Shown: positions 16,895 to 26,111, numbered from the stretch's first letter. The stretch is 64,000 nucleotides of DNA from Paenibacillus pasadenensis (GCF_023715725.1 NZ_JAMBOT010000013.1:1-64000), one strand, 5' to 3'. Numbers and translations: made by a program. The notes: generated by a model from the sequence alone, not told the origin.

Positions 16895-18002
16895 TCTGTA
16901 TGCTCCTCTCCTTTTGAATGAGCTTTTCAGCAGTCCTTTTTGACGCGGCCATCGCTTCGCCAGGCTTTCTCATGCAGCGTCCCGCCTGCGGCGCATAGGG
17001 ATGCGCAAGCAGACATACCGCCGTTAAGCCAAGCATCGGCACGGTCAGCGTCAAAGCATTAAACGGATCTGCAAGCTGCTCCGGCCTGGACCAAACAGCA
17101 GCGGCTGCAAGCAGCGCCAATACCAGCAGCTGCAGCCGGTACAGCGCCGGTCTGCGGTACAGAAGCAGCAGCAGTCCAAGTCCCGCCTCGGCCAGTCCGA
17201 GCGTTCCTATCGCCGCCCGCGCAAGCGGTTCAGAAAAACCTAGTCCCCCTAGCAGCTCCAGCTCGATGCGAGACGGAAAAAGCAGCTTGGGCACCAAACC
17301 CTCGTACAGCCATAATCCGGCAAGTAAAAGCAGCGATAACCCGTGCAGCAGCGCCATGGCCATCGTAAGCTCAGGCCGCCAGCCCTTTTCCAGCCATAAA
17401 CGGAGGCGGTCGAAGCTCCATGCGGTCGCCCAGCCCATTAGCGGCCGAAAGACGATGCGGTCGAACAACGCTCCGATAGCTCCAAAACGGGTGCTGTACG
17501 TGTAGCGGGTCAAAAAACGGACGCCGTCTGCGGACGGCTCGTAAAGCCAATATCCAGCCCCGCTGCGAATCAAGGACAAACGCTGTGGCGAGTGAAACCG
17601 AAGCGCCGACACTTTGCGCCCTTCCGGTCCCTCATGTTCGCGGGTCGCTCCCGTGCCGCGAATGTGCAAGCCAAAGCCAATGCGCGTTGTATACAGGAAC
17701 CGCTGAGCTTCTCCGTCATTGCGCGGTAAATACTGAATGGCGCTGAACCGGACGTCCCAACGCTCATGCAGCTCCGGCTGCTGAGTATGCTGCCATAGCT
17801 GCTCCATGGGGCAGGCGACGAACCGCTCCACGTAGACCTGCTTCGCTCTGCCCTCTCTTTGTAGGGCTTTGGAAACAACGGCTTCAGCCTGCCCGCCCCC
17901 GGTACCGGCCGCATTCGCCGCTGCTGGCAATTTGTCCTCCAGGGCGGATCTCTCATGCTCAGCTTTCCTCACGGCTTCCATCCGTCCCTCATCCCCCGTC
18001 AT
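16872..18002 (-). CDS. SRPBCC domain fused to DoxX-like membrane domain
   Basis: 376 residues. A polar N-terminus leads into an SRPBCC (START-like ligand-binding) domain at about 55-205 (VYVERFVACPMEQLWQHTQQPELHERWD...). A DoxX-like domain with four hydrophobic segments follows at about 215-345, e.g. MALLHGLSLLLLAGLWLYEGLVPKLL and AAIGTLGLAEAGLGLLLLL. The tail is polar. The start overlaps the preceding stop by 14 bases. The ATG at 17981, seven codons later, is an alternative with GAGGG just upstream. The fusion suggests a membrane-tethered binder of a hydrophobic ligand; this is inference from the fold. Confidence 0.82.
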   Translation of the reverse strand: MTGDEGRMEAVRKAEHERSALEDKLPAAANAAGTGGGQAEAVVSKALQREGRAKQVYVERFVACPMEQLWQHTQQPELHERWDVRFSAIQYLPRNDGEAQRFLYTTRIGFGLHIRGTGATREHEGPEGRKVSALRFHSPQRLSLIRSGAGYWLYEPSADGVRFLTRYTYSTRFGAIGALFDRIVFRPLMGWATAWSFDRLRLWLEKGWRPELTMAMALLHGLSLLLLAGLWLYEGLVPKLLFPSRIELELLGGLGFSEPLARAAIGTLGLAEAGLGLLLLLYRRPALYRLQLLVLALLAAAAVWSRPEQLADPFNALTLTVPMLGLTAVCLLAHPYAPQAGRCMRKPGEAMAASKRTAEKLIQKERSIQNDSSASE

Positions 18003-18525
18003 CCTTGGCGTTTAATGGCTTGCGCTCCTGTTGAATCCGGTTCCTCTTTAACTCCTGCTGTCTCTGCCAAAATCGCTCGACCTCCTGCTCTCCCGTCAAC
18101 AGGCTGCCCTGCAGCAGCCGGGCATCCGCCATGCTGCAGCTGCTTCCTAGCGCATTGGGTCCTTTGTAAAAAAGGTTCAGCCGATGGCGGGAAACGGCTA
18201 CCAAAACATAGAGCGCGTCACGGATGACACGCGGAACCCCTTTGAACCCGCGCAGCAGCCTCCATCCCCCGCGAAGCATGCCGAGCAGCTCCAGAATCGC
18301 CGTGGAGCGTGTAAAATAACATCCGTGTGTAAGCAGCAAAAACGTATCCCGGCTGTCGGGGTCCAGCCCGTACAGCTCAAGCAGATGCTGTCCCTCCTCC
18401 GACTGGAGAGCGGCAAAGCGCAACCGCAGCGCCGGGTCCCGCCTCACGGCAAATTTGGTTATTCTGTTGCAAAGCGCGCATTCTCCATCTACTAGCGCAA
18501 CCGCTTCAATGTGTAGCTGTCCCAT
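17989..18525 (-). CDS. DCC-family (DUF393) thiol-disulfide oxidoreductase-like protein
   Basis: 178 residues. The N-terminal motif VDGECALCN holds the D-x-x-C-x-x-C of the DCC (DUF393) family. ITKFAVRRDPALRLRFAALQSEEG and CYFTRSTAILELLGMLRGGWRLL follow, as in relatives with a thioredoxin-like fold. The C-terminal 40 residues are charged and probably coiled. It is the first gene of a three-gene operon with overlapping reading frames. Redox activity is suggested only by the CxxC pair. Confidence 0.85.
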   Translation of the reverse strand: MGQLHIEAVALVDGECALCNRITKFAVRRDPALRLRFAALQSEEGQHLLELYGLDPDSRDTFLLLTHGCYFTRSTAILELLGMLRGGWRLLRGFKGVPRVIRDALYVLVAVSRHRLNLFYKGPNALGSSCSMADARLLQGSLLTGEQEVERFWQRQQELKRNRIQQERKPLNAKDDGG

Positions 18526-18617
18526 TGCCTTTCCACTCCCAGCTGCTGACTTCCTATGTCTCTATCCTAACGGCGGCAGGCTGGCGGCGGCAGGCCCCTC
18601 TTTTATAGAACGGCAGC

Positions 18618-18644
18618 AAAAAAGGACCTACAGCTTGTAGGTCC
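18618..18644 (-). terminator. Terminator of the two-component operon
   Basis: On the minus strand an 8-bp stem (GGACCTAC / GTAGGTCC) with a five-base loop is followed by TTTTTTGC. It lies about 30 bases after the response-regulator stop. Confidence 0.9.
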
Positions 18645-18672
18645 CATAGTCAGCGCTCGAAGAATCTTATTC

Positions 18673-19446
18673 CTAATCCGGCCTGTCAGAATCCGTATCG
18701 CCGCGGCGCAGCTTGCGCACGGCTTCCCGGCTGCTGCGCGCGCCCAGCTTTTTGAGAATGCGGTTCACCTGATTTTTAAGCGTGCTTTCGCTCTTGAACA
18801 AACGGCGGCCGATCTCCGGCTGGGTGCGCCCTTCCTCAATCAGCTCGAACACCTCGCGCTCCGCAGCGGTAAGCGGCTGCAGCCGTTCCTCCCGCTTCAA
18901 GCGCCGGAACTCCTTGAGCAGCGCCTGCATTGGCGCAGCAGGCTGACGAACCGCTGAGCGAATGACCGACGGCAGATCGGAGTACCGGCTTTTTTCTACA
19001 TAATTGACCGCTCCGGCACTAAATGATCTGGTCATCGTCCGCTCATCTTCGACGGAAGTGAGCATAATGACCGGCACCTCGCGGAGCTCTAAAAGATCGG
19101 CGGCCGTGGCAATTCCATCCTGTACTCCGTCCCCAAGCTGAATGTCCATTAACACTGCATCATACTCCAGCGAACGCGCCGCCGCCAGCGCCTGCTCCGG
19201 TGCAGCGGCCCAACCGGCGATGAGCAGATCCGGCTCCGTTTCGAGATAGAGCCCGAGCGAGCGGACCCATTCGGGATCATCCTCGACGACTAACAGCCGA
19301 ATCGGCAGCACGGATTCACACTCCGCTACTGCTGAGCCTTCAAGCGGTTTATCGATTATGCTGCGGCTCCCGGCAGCCCGCTTCTGCTTTTGCCCCGACG
19401 GATGGTTTTTCGGCTCCGCGCCCGTCTTCCCGGTATCTCCGCCCAT
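18673..19446 (-). CDS. LuxR/NarL-family response regulator
   Basis: About 257 residues. After a polar leader of about 45 residues comes a receiver domain with acidic pocket VVEDD, phosphorylation Asp in DAVLMDIQLGDG, conserved Thr in IMLTS and Lys in YVEKS. A LuxR-type helix-turn-helix follows (LTAAEREVFELIEEGRTQPEIGRRLF, then STLKNQVNRILKKLGARS). The start is placed at the ATG at 19446, directly after GGAGGGGG; the frame is open further upstream over the kinase gene, but without a ribosome site. It follows the kinase by 37 bases in one operon and should be its partner. Confidence 0.88.
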   Translation of the reverse strand: MGGDTGKTGAEPKNHPSGQKQKRAAGSRSIIDKPLEGSAVAECESVLPIRLLVVEDDPEWVRSLGLYLETEPDLLIAGWAAAPEQALAAARSLEYDAVLMDIQLGDGVQDGIATAADLLELREVPVIMLTSVEDERTMTRSFSAGAVNYVEKSRYSDLPSVIRSAVRQPAAPMQALLKEFRRLKREERLQPLTAAEREVFELIEEGRTQPEIGRRLFKSESTLKNQVNRILKKLGARSSREAVRKLRRGDTDSDRPD

Positions 19447-19483
19447 GCTTCCCCCTCCATTCATAGCGCTACTTGCCAAACCG

Positions 19484-20953
19484 CTATCCCTCTTCGCCCG
19501 CTTCCAGCACTCTTCGAGCCGACAGAAACAGCTCGGCCCGCGTTCCGCCTCCGTCCCGGGGCTTGAGCTGGATTCGGCCGCCAGCCATGCGCATCGCTTG
19601 ATGCGCGTACGATAATCCGATGCCGTAGTTGAGCCTGCCGCTTTTGGTGCTGTAAAAAGGGTCAAAGATATGCGGCAGCTTATCCCTTGGAATGCCGCTA
19701 CCCGTATCGTCAACCCGGATGAGCGCGTGTCGGGCGGTCTGCAGCGCAGTCAGAACAACTTGTCCTCCCGAGGGCGTAGCCTCCAGAGCATTAGACAGCA
19801 GATTCATAACCGTTTCCTCCAGATGAAACGCATCCGCAGCAAGCCATTGCGGACTGTCCGACAGCTCCAGCCGCAGCTCCACGCCTTTTGCTTCGGAAAG
19901 CGGCACCGTGCGCTCCACCGCCCGTCTCAGCAGCTCCGGCAGCTGCAACGGCGCTTCCTGCCAGTTAATGTCCGACGTTTGCGACTGGATGCGGCTTACC
20001 GTCTCCAGCAGCCGCCCGGTGGAGCGGGTGATCTGCTCCAACTGCTCGGCGGCAGCCTGCCGCGAGCGCTCCGGCTCGCTTGTTAACTCGTCCAGCCTCC
20101 TTGAATGGCTCCGGCCCGGCCCTTCTTCTAGCCCAGCTGTTCCCCATTGCTCCGGGCTCATTCCCAGCGCCCTTGCTCCCTGCTGATCCGGGGCCGCATC
20201 CAGCCTGGCCAGCTCCCGCCGCAGCAGCTCGGCGGAAAGCGATATTTTGCCGATTTCATTTTTGAGAGAATGGTTCAGCATCGACGCCCCCATGCTCGCC
20301 GCCCGCATCGCGCGCTCAAGCGGATCGCGCTCCAGTCTGAGCCGAATGCCGAGCAAGCCGTACAGAAACAATCCGGCAATCGTAGCTCCCATGGAGAAAT
20401 AGATAAACAGCGACACATACCGGAAAAAATCAAACTCCGGCGACAGAGCCTTGGCAATGGTGAAAAATCCGGTAACAGCAAGCAGCGTAGGAACGACGAT
20501 AATGGCCATAAGCAGCCGGGAGCGGCGCCGTCTCCGGCCACGCTCTTGCCGAAACCCGAGAATGAGCGAGACGCAGGCGCCGAGATAATAAGGAGCCGTC
20601 CAGATCAACAGCAGCCCATAGTTCGAGCCATCCCCGCTTATCCATGCTGCCGCCATAGAAAAAACAGGAGGAATGAGCAGAGCTGCCGTAACCGTGTGAA
20701 ATCGCGAGCCTTTGCCTAAAAATCCGCTATAAACCAAGCAAAAAATCAGCACCGCCCACGGGGTTAAACATTCGTTAATTACCTCAAGAACAGACGCCGC
20801 TGCATGCCAGCCGGACGAGTCCACCCAAGGCGCGGCTCCTCCGAGCGAGGCCAGCCATAAAAACAGAGCCGCCCAGCGATTCGTCTGCTCCTTGGGCCGC
20901 GCCAGCAAAGCGGCGGTTCCGGCCGCCATAAGAGCGGCAAAATAAAACAGCAT
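19484..20953 (-). CDS. Seven-helix membrane sensor histidine kinase
   Basis: 489 residues. About seven hydrophobic segments fill residues 1-205. The dimerisation part has SMLNHSLKNEIGKISLS with the phospho-acceptor His. A long polar stretch (about 255-320) precedes the ATPase domain with the N-box NLLSNALEATPSGG, DTGSGIPRDKLPHIFDPFYSTK and YGIGLSYAHQ. There is no HAMP domain. AGGGAG precedes the ATG. The paired regulator follows. The multi-helix sensor suggests a membrane-embedded or lipophilic signal, which cannot be named. Confidence 0.88.
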   Translation of the reverse strand: MLFYFAALMAAGTAALLARPKEQTNRWAALFLWLASLGGAAPWVDSSGWHAAASVLEVINECLTPWAVLIFCLVYSGFLGKGSRFHTVTAALLIPPVFSMAAAWISGDGSNYGLLLIWTAPYYLGACVSLILGFRQERGRRRRRSRLLMAIIVVPTLLAVTGFFTIAKALSPEFDFFRYVSLFIYFSMGATIAGLFLYGLLGIRLRLERDPLERAMRAASMGASMLNHSLKNEIGKISLSAELLRRELARLDAAPDQQGARALGMSPEQWGTAGLEEGPGRSHSRRLDELTSEPERSRQAAAEQLEQITRSTGRLLETVSRIQSQTSDINWQEAPLQLPELLRRAVERTVPLSEAKGVELRLELSDSPQWLAADAFHLEETVMNLLSNALEATPSGGQVVLTALQTARHALIRVDDTGSGIPRDKLPHIFDPFYSTKSGRLNYGIGLSYAHQAMRMAGGRIQLKPRDGGGTRAELFLSARRVLEAGEEG

Positions 20954-20984
20954 GGCCTCGGCTCCCTTTCCTTAATTGAACAAA

Positions 20985-21012
20985 AGAAACCCTAAGCGGA
21001 GTTAGGGTTTCT
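20985..21012 (-). terminator. Terminator of prs
   Basis: An 11-bp stem (AGAAACCCTAA / TTAGGGTTTCT) with a six-base loop is followed on the minus strand by TTTG. It lies about 30 bases past the prs stop. Confidence 0.8.
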
Positions 21013-21040
21013 ATATCGTGCTTACTATTATCCCGGTAAT

Positions 21041-21988
21041 CTATATGCCGCGATTTTTGAAAAGAGTAGCGATAGAACCGCCGTAAATGTTGGAGCGGAT
21101 CGCTTCCGTAAACAGATTAGCCATCGGTATGACGGTCAGCTTATCCGAAGATCCGGCCTGCTGAAGGATGGAGTCCGTTACGATAATCTCGCGAATATGC
21201 GGATGGTTCAGGCGCTGCAGCGCATCGTTGGAGAACAGGCCGTGCGTGGCGGCGATAACAACGTCGCGGCCTCCCTTTTCCACCAGCTTCTCCACCACGT
21301 TGAACAGCGTCCGGCCCGTATCGATGATATCCTCGATAATAATCGGGGTTTTGCCCTTCACATCGCCGATAACATGCATTCTTTCCTCGCCGGTATGGTT
21401 GTCGTGATTGGATACGACCATCGCGAACGGAGCCTGCATGTAGTTGGCCAGCTTCTCCGCCGTTGAGGCGCGGCCCGCATCGGGGGATACGATGACAGGA
21501 TTTTCGATATTTTTGTTGCGGATGTATTCCGTCAGCTCGTCGAGCGCGGTCAGATGATCCACCGGGAAGCTGAAAAAGCCCTGGATCGCGGCGGTATGCA
21601 GATCAAGCGTAATAATCCGCGACGCCCCGGCCGTTTGCAGCAGATCGGCGACCAGCTTGGCGGAAATCGCCTCGCGCGGATGGCGCTTGCGCTCCTGGCG
21701 GGCATAACCGTAATACGGCATAATGATGTTGATTGTTTTGGCTGAAGCCCGCTTCGCCGCGTCGATCATAATGAGCAGCTCCATGAAGTTTTCGTTCACG
21801 GGATCAGACAGCGACTGCACGATGAAAATATGGCAGGTCCGAATCGGCTCGCCATAGGAAACATGCAGCTCCCCGTTGTCGAACTGGCTCAGCTTTACAT
21901 CGCCAAGCGGAATGCCCAGCTGATCGCTTATGCTCTTCGCAAGCGGAATATTGGAAGATCCGCTAAAAATTTTAACTTTATCCGTCAT
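21041..21988 (-). CDS. prs: Ribose-phosphate pyrophosphokinase
   Basis: A 315-residue full-length enzyme that makes PRPP from ribose 5-phosphate and ATP for nucleotide, His and Trp synthesis. It shows the N-terminal SGSSNIPLAKSISDQLG, the family's LDLHTAAIQGFF metal-site region and the PRPP loop IIEDIIDTGRT. Around residue 100 it reads ARQERKRHPREAISAKL, where most bacterial enzymes have a more R-K-A-R-S-R-E-P-like sequence. GGGAGGG lies about 12 bases before the ATG. It is monocistronic. The main prs of bacilli usually sits beside glmU; this isolated and slightly divergent copy may be a second one. Confidence 0.9.
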   Translation of the reverse strand: MTDKVKIFSGSSNIPLAKSISDQLGIPLGDVKLSQFDNGELHVSYGEPIRTCHIFIVQSLSDPVNENFMELLIMIDAAKRASAKTINIIMPYYGYARQERKRHPREAISAKLVADLLQTAGASRIITLDLHTAAIQGFFSFPVDHLTALDELTEYIRNKNIENPVIVSPDAGRASTAEKLANYMQAPFAMVVSNHDNHTGEERMHVIGDVKGKTPIIIEDIIDTGRTLFNVVEKLVEKGGRDVVIAATHGLFSNDALQRLNHPHIREIIVTDSILQQAGSSDKLTVIPMANLFTEAIRSNIYGGSIATLFKNRGI

Positions 21989-22209
21989 TTTGTTGTCGTT
22001 CCCTCCCGTGCATTGGATAAGCCCTTTCTTCCATTATAGCCGATTCAACGGGAAATCTGCAGTCCGGTGCAGTAAAATAGAACGGAAAAGCATATATTGG
22101 CCCTAATTAAGTTCCAATACACAGGAGAATTGGCGCTGATGAGGCGGTAGGCTGCACCTAAATCGCTCTCCAGCTCGATTTTAGCACCTCCAGCCCTTCG
22201 CCAATTCGT

Positions 22210-23199
22210 TCAGAACCGAACAAATCCCATCGCCTGTTTGGCTCTCTCGATCACCGGTGCAGCCGCGGCGGCAGCCCGTTCGGCGCCCTCCGCTAAAACG
22301 GCGTCCAGCTCAGGAGTTCCAATCCACGCGCGATAGCGCTCTTGCAGCGGCTCCAGCTTGCCAATGACGACCTCCGCCAGCTCGCCCTTGAAAAGGCCAT
22401 AACCGCTTCCCTCATAACGGCGTTCTATCTGCTCAACAGACAATCCGCTAAATACCTCATAGATTTCAATCAGATTGCTAACCGCAGGCTTCCTCTCCCA
22501 GTCATAACGCACGAGTCCTTCGGAGTCGGTAACAGCCTTGGCGAATTTGCGGCGAATCAAATCCGGCTCATCCATGAGCATGACGCAGCTGTTTGGATTG
22601 GGATTGCTTTTGCTCATTTTCGCGGCGGGGTTATCCAGCCCTTTGATGCGGCTGCCAATTGTCTGCACAATCGGCTCCGGGGCAGGAAACAGCTCCACGC
22701 CAAACCGCTGGTTAAAACGCCGGGCCAAATCGCGGGCAAGCTCCAGATGCTGCAGTTGATCGTCTCCTACAGGCACATGGGTCGAGCGATACAGCAGCAC
22801 GTCCGCAGCCATCAGTACCGGATAAGTGAACAGAGCCGAGCTTACGGACGCCTGCCCCTCGGATTTCTCCTTATACTGCGTCATCCGGCCAAGCTCTCCC
22901 ATGACCGCCACCGTTTGCAGCAAATAACCCAGCTCGGCATGCGCCGGAACTTGAGATTGCAGAAAAATAGGCGACTTGCGGGGATCGATTCCCGCTGCGA
23001 TATACAGCGCCGCAATATCCATCGTGCGGCGGCGCAGCACCTCCGGCGGCTGCGGCACCGTAACGGCATGCAAATCCGGAATAAAAAAGTAACATTGATA
23101 GTCATGCTGCAGCTTCACGAATTGACTGAGCGCCCCTCCGTAACCCCCAATATTGAGATCGCCGCTAGGCTTAATGCCAGACAAAATTCTTTTTTCCAT
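22210..23199 (-). CDS. trpS: Tryptophanyl-tRNA synthetase
   Basis: About 329 residues, normal for the class I enzyme that charges tRNA-Trp. The N-terminal nucleotide motif reads SGIKPSGDLNIGGYGGAL (the HIGH equivalent, with Asn for His). HDYQCYFFIPDLHAVT, the dimer/tryptophan region VLMAADVLLYRSTHVPVGDDQLQHLEL, and KMSKS are all present. AGGAGGG precedes the ATG at 23199; the longer open frame runs back into the regulatory leader and is not translated. Expression is controlled by the T-box leader upstream. Confidence 0.95.
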   Translation of the reverse strand: MEKRILSGIKPSGDLNIGGYGGALSQFVKLQHDYQCYFFIPDLHAVTVPQPPEVLRRRTMDIAALYIAAGIDPRKSPIFLQSQVPAHAELGYLLQTVAVMGELGRMTQYKEKSEGQASVSSALFTYPVLMAADVLLYRSTHVPVGDDQLQHLELARDLARRFNQRFGVELFPAPEPIVQTIGSRIKGLDNPAAKMSKSNPNPNSCVMLMDEPDLIRRKFAKAVTDSEGLVRYDWERKPAVSNLIEIYEVFSGLSVEQIERRYEGSGYGLFKGELAEVVIGKLEPLQERYRAWIGTPELDAVLAEGAERAAAAAAPVIERAKQAMGFVRF

Positions 23200-23277
23200 T
23201 CGAGATGCCCTCCTGTTTCTTTTTTTGACTACCCTTCCGCTCCATGGCCGCGCCGAGACGTTCTCTGTTGATACAAC

Positions 23278-23575
23278 AAAAAACGCACTCCGTCCCCAAA
23301 AGGGACGAAGTGCGTTAAAACTCCGCGATACCACCCGAATTCGGCTGTGCGCCGCTCCTTGAATCCGCGTCAAAACGACTAACGCGGTTCCCGTGATAAC
23401 GGCGGGACGGCCCGTCAGCGCCTACTGCCGGCAGCGGCCGGGTTCGGACTGAAGCGGAAGGGGCCATTCGCCTGCATCGGCTGTGCCGGACCTTTCACCA
23501 TTCGCCGGCTCGCTGGGACAACTCCCGCAGGTTACTCTACCCTTCCATAGCTTTTTGAATATAACCGGTAAAGTT
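23278..23575 (-). ncRNA. T-box riboswitch leader of trpS (Trp specifier)
   Basis: On the minus strand the T-box core GGGTGGTATCGCGG lies at 23323-23336. It is followed at once by a terminator hairpin (arms AACGCACT / AGTGCGTT, 23282-23316) with a T-run at 23278-23283. In Stem I an AGAGTA element and GAATGGTGAAAGG in the apical region are visible. GCGAA is followed by TGG at 23466-23464, which fits a UGG (Trp) specifier. Uncharged tRNA-Trp would pair with the leader and favour read-through into trpS. Confidence 0.9.
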
Positions 23576-23581
23576 ATGGAG

Positions 23582-23609
23582 AGTATATCACCTGATTCAC
23601 TCATGTCAA
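23582..23609 (-). promoter_or_regulatory. Sigma-A promoter of the trpS T-box transcript
   Basis: On the minus strand TTGACA (23609-23604) and TATACT (23587-23582) are separated by 16 bp. Transcription would start near 23575, giving a leader of about 300 bases up to the terminator. Confidence 0.8.
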
Positions 23610-23711
23610 TACCTGGCATAATCCTGGCATAATCCAGTTGACCGATATCGCCAACTCCAAGGCCGCGGCAGCCGAGTCGAGCTCACCTGATTGCCGTTGG
23701 CCAGCCGCCCG

Positions 23712-23750
23712 TGAAAAGAGGCCGCAGCAACAACTGTCGCCTGCGGCCTT
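23712..23750 (-). terminator. Terminator of the manganese catalase gene
   Basis: The stem GGCCGCAG / CTGCGGCC has a 13-base loop, with TCTTTTC following on the minus strand and TTTTTG on the other. It lies just past the catalase stop codon. Confidence 0.8.
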
Positions 23751-23757
23751 TTTGTCA

Positions 23758-24612
23758 TTAGCGGTTCATATCCGTTAGCCCGGGAGCATGCTCATTCGGC
23801 ATTTCCGGATTAAACGGCAAGGGGAATCCGTTTGGCGGCGGCGTCACCTGTAGCTCCCCGCCGTTGCGGCTCGGGGTCTGTCCACTGAAAATTTCGCCCA
23901 TACGATGTTCATCCAGTCTGAAATTAAATTGGGCATTGTGATAACCCATATCGACGAATTTTTTGCATTCCGGGTACTTGTTAATGTCGTAGTTCGGAAT
24001 CGGGAACAGCTTGCCCCAATTGACGCCGAGCGTTTCCAGCGCCTTGGCAAAGGCGTTCTGATGCGCGTTGTCGCGGACGATCAGAAAACCGAGCGTTTCA
24101 CGGAAGGTTTTGTTGGAGCTCATCTCGTAAATACGCGTTTTCTGCAGCACGCCGGTTGATTCAAGGACGACGTTGTTCAGCAGATCGGCAATCAGATTGC
24201 CGTGATTGTACACATAGCTGCCCAGCCACGGGTTGCCTCCGGCGTCCACCGGCAGCGATCCCTGCGCGCCCATAATGTAGTGATGAGGATTGGCATGTTT
24301 AACCGCTTCGTCGAGCGGCGCTCCGTCGACGCCGGAGCTGCCGGGGGACTCCTCGCCGGCTCCCGTCAACAGCTGATTAATCGTATTTTGCACCAGCTCC
24401 ACATGCGCGATTTCTTCCAGGAAGACGCCGCGCAGCAGATCACGGAACTGGGTTTCTTTTCCCCTGAAATTGCTGCTTTGGAAAAAGTATTGCATCATCG
24501 TGCGCATTTCGCCGAATTGTCCGCCCAATGCCTCCTGAAGCACCTTTGCGGCCGCCGGGTCCGGCTTATCCGGGACGATTGCGTTAATAAGGTCTTCTTT
24601 GTAAAAATACAT
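23758..24612 (-). CDS. Manganese catalase
   Basis: About 284 residues; a dimanganese, four-helix-bundle enzyme that breaks down hydrogen peroxide in the cytoplasm. With the start at 24612 the ligands fall as in characterised catalases: Glu35 in GEMR, Glu67 and His70 in EEIAHVE, a Glu in LESTG and a His in RDNAHQ. This match is the reason for choosing this start. An ATG 13 codons upstream (24651) has a good GGAGAAG site and cannot be excluded. The C-terminal 30 residues are Pro-rich. It is monocistronic and, in firmicutes, often spore- or stress-related. Confidence 0.92.
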   Translation of the reverse strand: MYFYKEDLINAIVPDKPDPAAAKVLQEALGGQFGEMRTMMQYFFQSSNFRGKETQFRDLLRGVFLEEIAHVELVQNTINQLLTGAGEESPGSSGVDGAPLDEAVKHANPHHYIMGAQGSLPVDAGGNPWLGSYVYNHGNLIADLLNNVVLESTGVLQKTRIYEMSSNKTFRETLGFLIVRDNAHQNAFAKALETLGVNWGKLFPIPNYDINKYPECKKFVDMGYHNAQFNFRLDEHRMGEIFSGQTPSRNGGELQVTPPPNGFPLPFNPEMPNEHAPGLTDMNR

Positions 24613-24734
24613 GGTTTGCCTCGCCTCGCCTTCTCGTTCTGTACGCTGCATATCTTCTCCGAACCAATGGAAGTTATACAGCATCAGGCCGTGCGGCTGC
24701 AGCTAAAGGTGTTTCAAGGATTGAACGAACGAGG

Positions 24735-26111
24735 CTAAAGCTGGATGAATTGTTGAAGCAATCTGCGCAAAATCGATGCGGCTTCCGCTCTCGTGAGCGG
24801 TTCGTTTGGAAGCAGCTTGCCCTCAGAGCCTTGTACTAATCCTTGATTGAGCACAGCGGCAGCGGCTGACCGTGCCCAACCCCCCAGCTCACTTTCATCT
24901 TTAAATGAATCGAGCCTTAGCTCCGCAGCCTTTTCCGGGATCGGCTGTCCAAGATGGACAAGTTGCATCGCCCTTTCCATAATAACCATAGCTTCCGCCC
25001 TTGTTATCGATCCATGAGGTTTGAAGCTGCCGTCCGAATATCCGCTAATTAGGTTGTAAGAAGCAGCGGTTTCTACGGTATGCCCGTACCAGGATGCTGC
25101 CGGAACGTCTTTAAAGCTCGCTGCTTCTGAAGTATTGGAATCATGAATACCAAGCGAACGGAGAAGAATCGCTGCGAACTCCGCTCTTGTTACCGGAAGA
25201 TCCGGCTCAAATTTATTGGAGCTGCTTCCATTCAAAATAAGCCGTGCGGCCATTTCTTTTATATTCTTTTCAGCCCAATGATGGTTAATGTCGAGGAAGG
25301 ACGGCTGCTTCTCAATCAAGGCAAATACACCGTTTGTCAGGCTTTTAATGGAAGCATAATAGGCACCATCCTGCTCTATAACGGCTGTCGGAACATGCCG
25401 GAAGCGTTTATCTGGACCGATGACTATTCCCGTTGCAATCTGGGATGGTTCTATTTCCTCTGGAATAGCTATTGAGCGCACGACATAATCCTGAAACCGG
25501 TCGATGGAAACTGAGCTGCCGCCGTAAGATGCTGTAACCTCAAAGCCGAGCAGGCCTCCCATGACTGAAGAATTGGTCACACGCGCTTGAGAAACAACTC
25601 CGTCAAGCGTGAAAAACGGAACGTCAGCTATCGATATATTAATTGCGACATCTGATTGTTTTAAACCTGAGCCAAGCCGATTAATGAGCTGATCCATTTG
25701 AATTTGAACGGTGGGAATCCGAAACGAACCCCGGTCCGTTCTAAGCTCAATCTTCACTTTTTTGTCTTGCATCGCCTTGATCAGCTGGCCGTTTAACCTT
25801 GCTCCAACGACGTCGGAATTATCACCCTTAACAGGAATTAGAAGCGTATCAAATGCTCCTGCCTCGACAAGCTCCTGCACGCGGCCATTGTCCAAAACTG
25901 CAATTACAGCAGGACGACCGTTTAGCTCGCTTGTTTCAAGTACAGCCATCTGCTGGTGCGGCTGGCTGTCCGTATAAATCTCCAATGATGAGAGGACCGA
26001 ATCGCCAGCCGCAAACGGCTGGGCATAGGAAGTGCCAAAAGGCATAAAAACCAGTGTGAGCGTAACGATTAGCCAGATCATCTGCGGCCTAGCTACCTGC
26101 TTTAATTTCAT
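24735..26111 (-). CDS. SLH-domain surface protein
   Basis: About 458 residues. A signal peptide (IWLIVTLTLVFMPFGTSYA) comes first. A beta-rich N-terminal half of unknown function contains PAVIAVLDNGRV and IQMDQLINRL. Three S-layer homology domains follow at about 265-325, 330-390 and 400-458, each with the D-x-x-x-H-W or equivalent start and a T-R-A-E motif (VTRAEFAAILLR, ITRAEAMVIMERA, LTRAEAASILRR). SLH triplets bind pyruvylated wall polymer, so the protein is held on the cell surface. AAAGGGG precedes the ATG at 26111. Confidence 0.9.
   Translation of the reverse strand: MKLKQVARPQMIWLIVTLTLVFMPFGTSYAQPFAAGDSVLSSLEIYTDSQPHQQMAVLETSELNGRPAVIAVLDNGRVQELVEAGAFDTLLIPVKGDNSDVVGARLNGQLIKAMQDKKVKIELRTDRGSFRIPTVQIQMDQLINRLGSGLKQSDVAINISIADVPFFTLDGVVSQARVTNSSVMGGLLGFEVTASYGGSSVSIDRFQDYVVRSIAIPEEIEPSQIATGIVIGPDKRFRHVPTAVIEQDGAYYASIKSLTNGVFALIEKQPSFLDINHHWAEKNIKEMAARLILNGSSSNKFEPDLPVTRAEFAAILLRSLGIHDSNTSEAASFKDVPAASWYGHTVETAASYNLISGYSDGSFKPHGSITRAEAMVIMERAMQLVHLGQPIPEKAAELRLDSFKDESELGGWARSAAAAVLNQGLVQGSEGKLLPNEPLTRAEAASILRRLLQQFIQL

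Noticed and set aside
22128..22208. Inverted repeat GAATTGGCG / CGCCAATTC past trpS as a terminator
   Set aside because: The loop is over 60 bases and no T-run follows. It may be chance.
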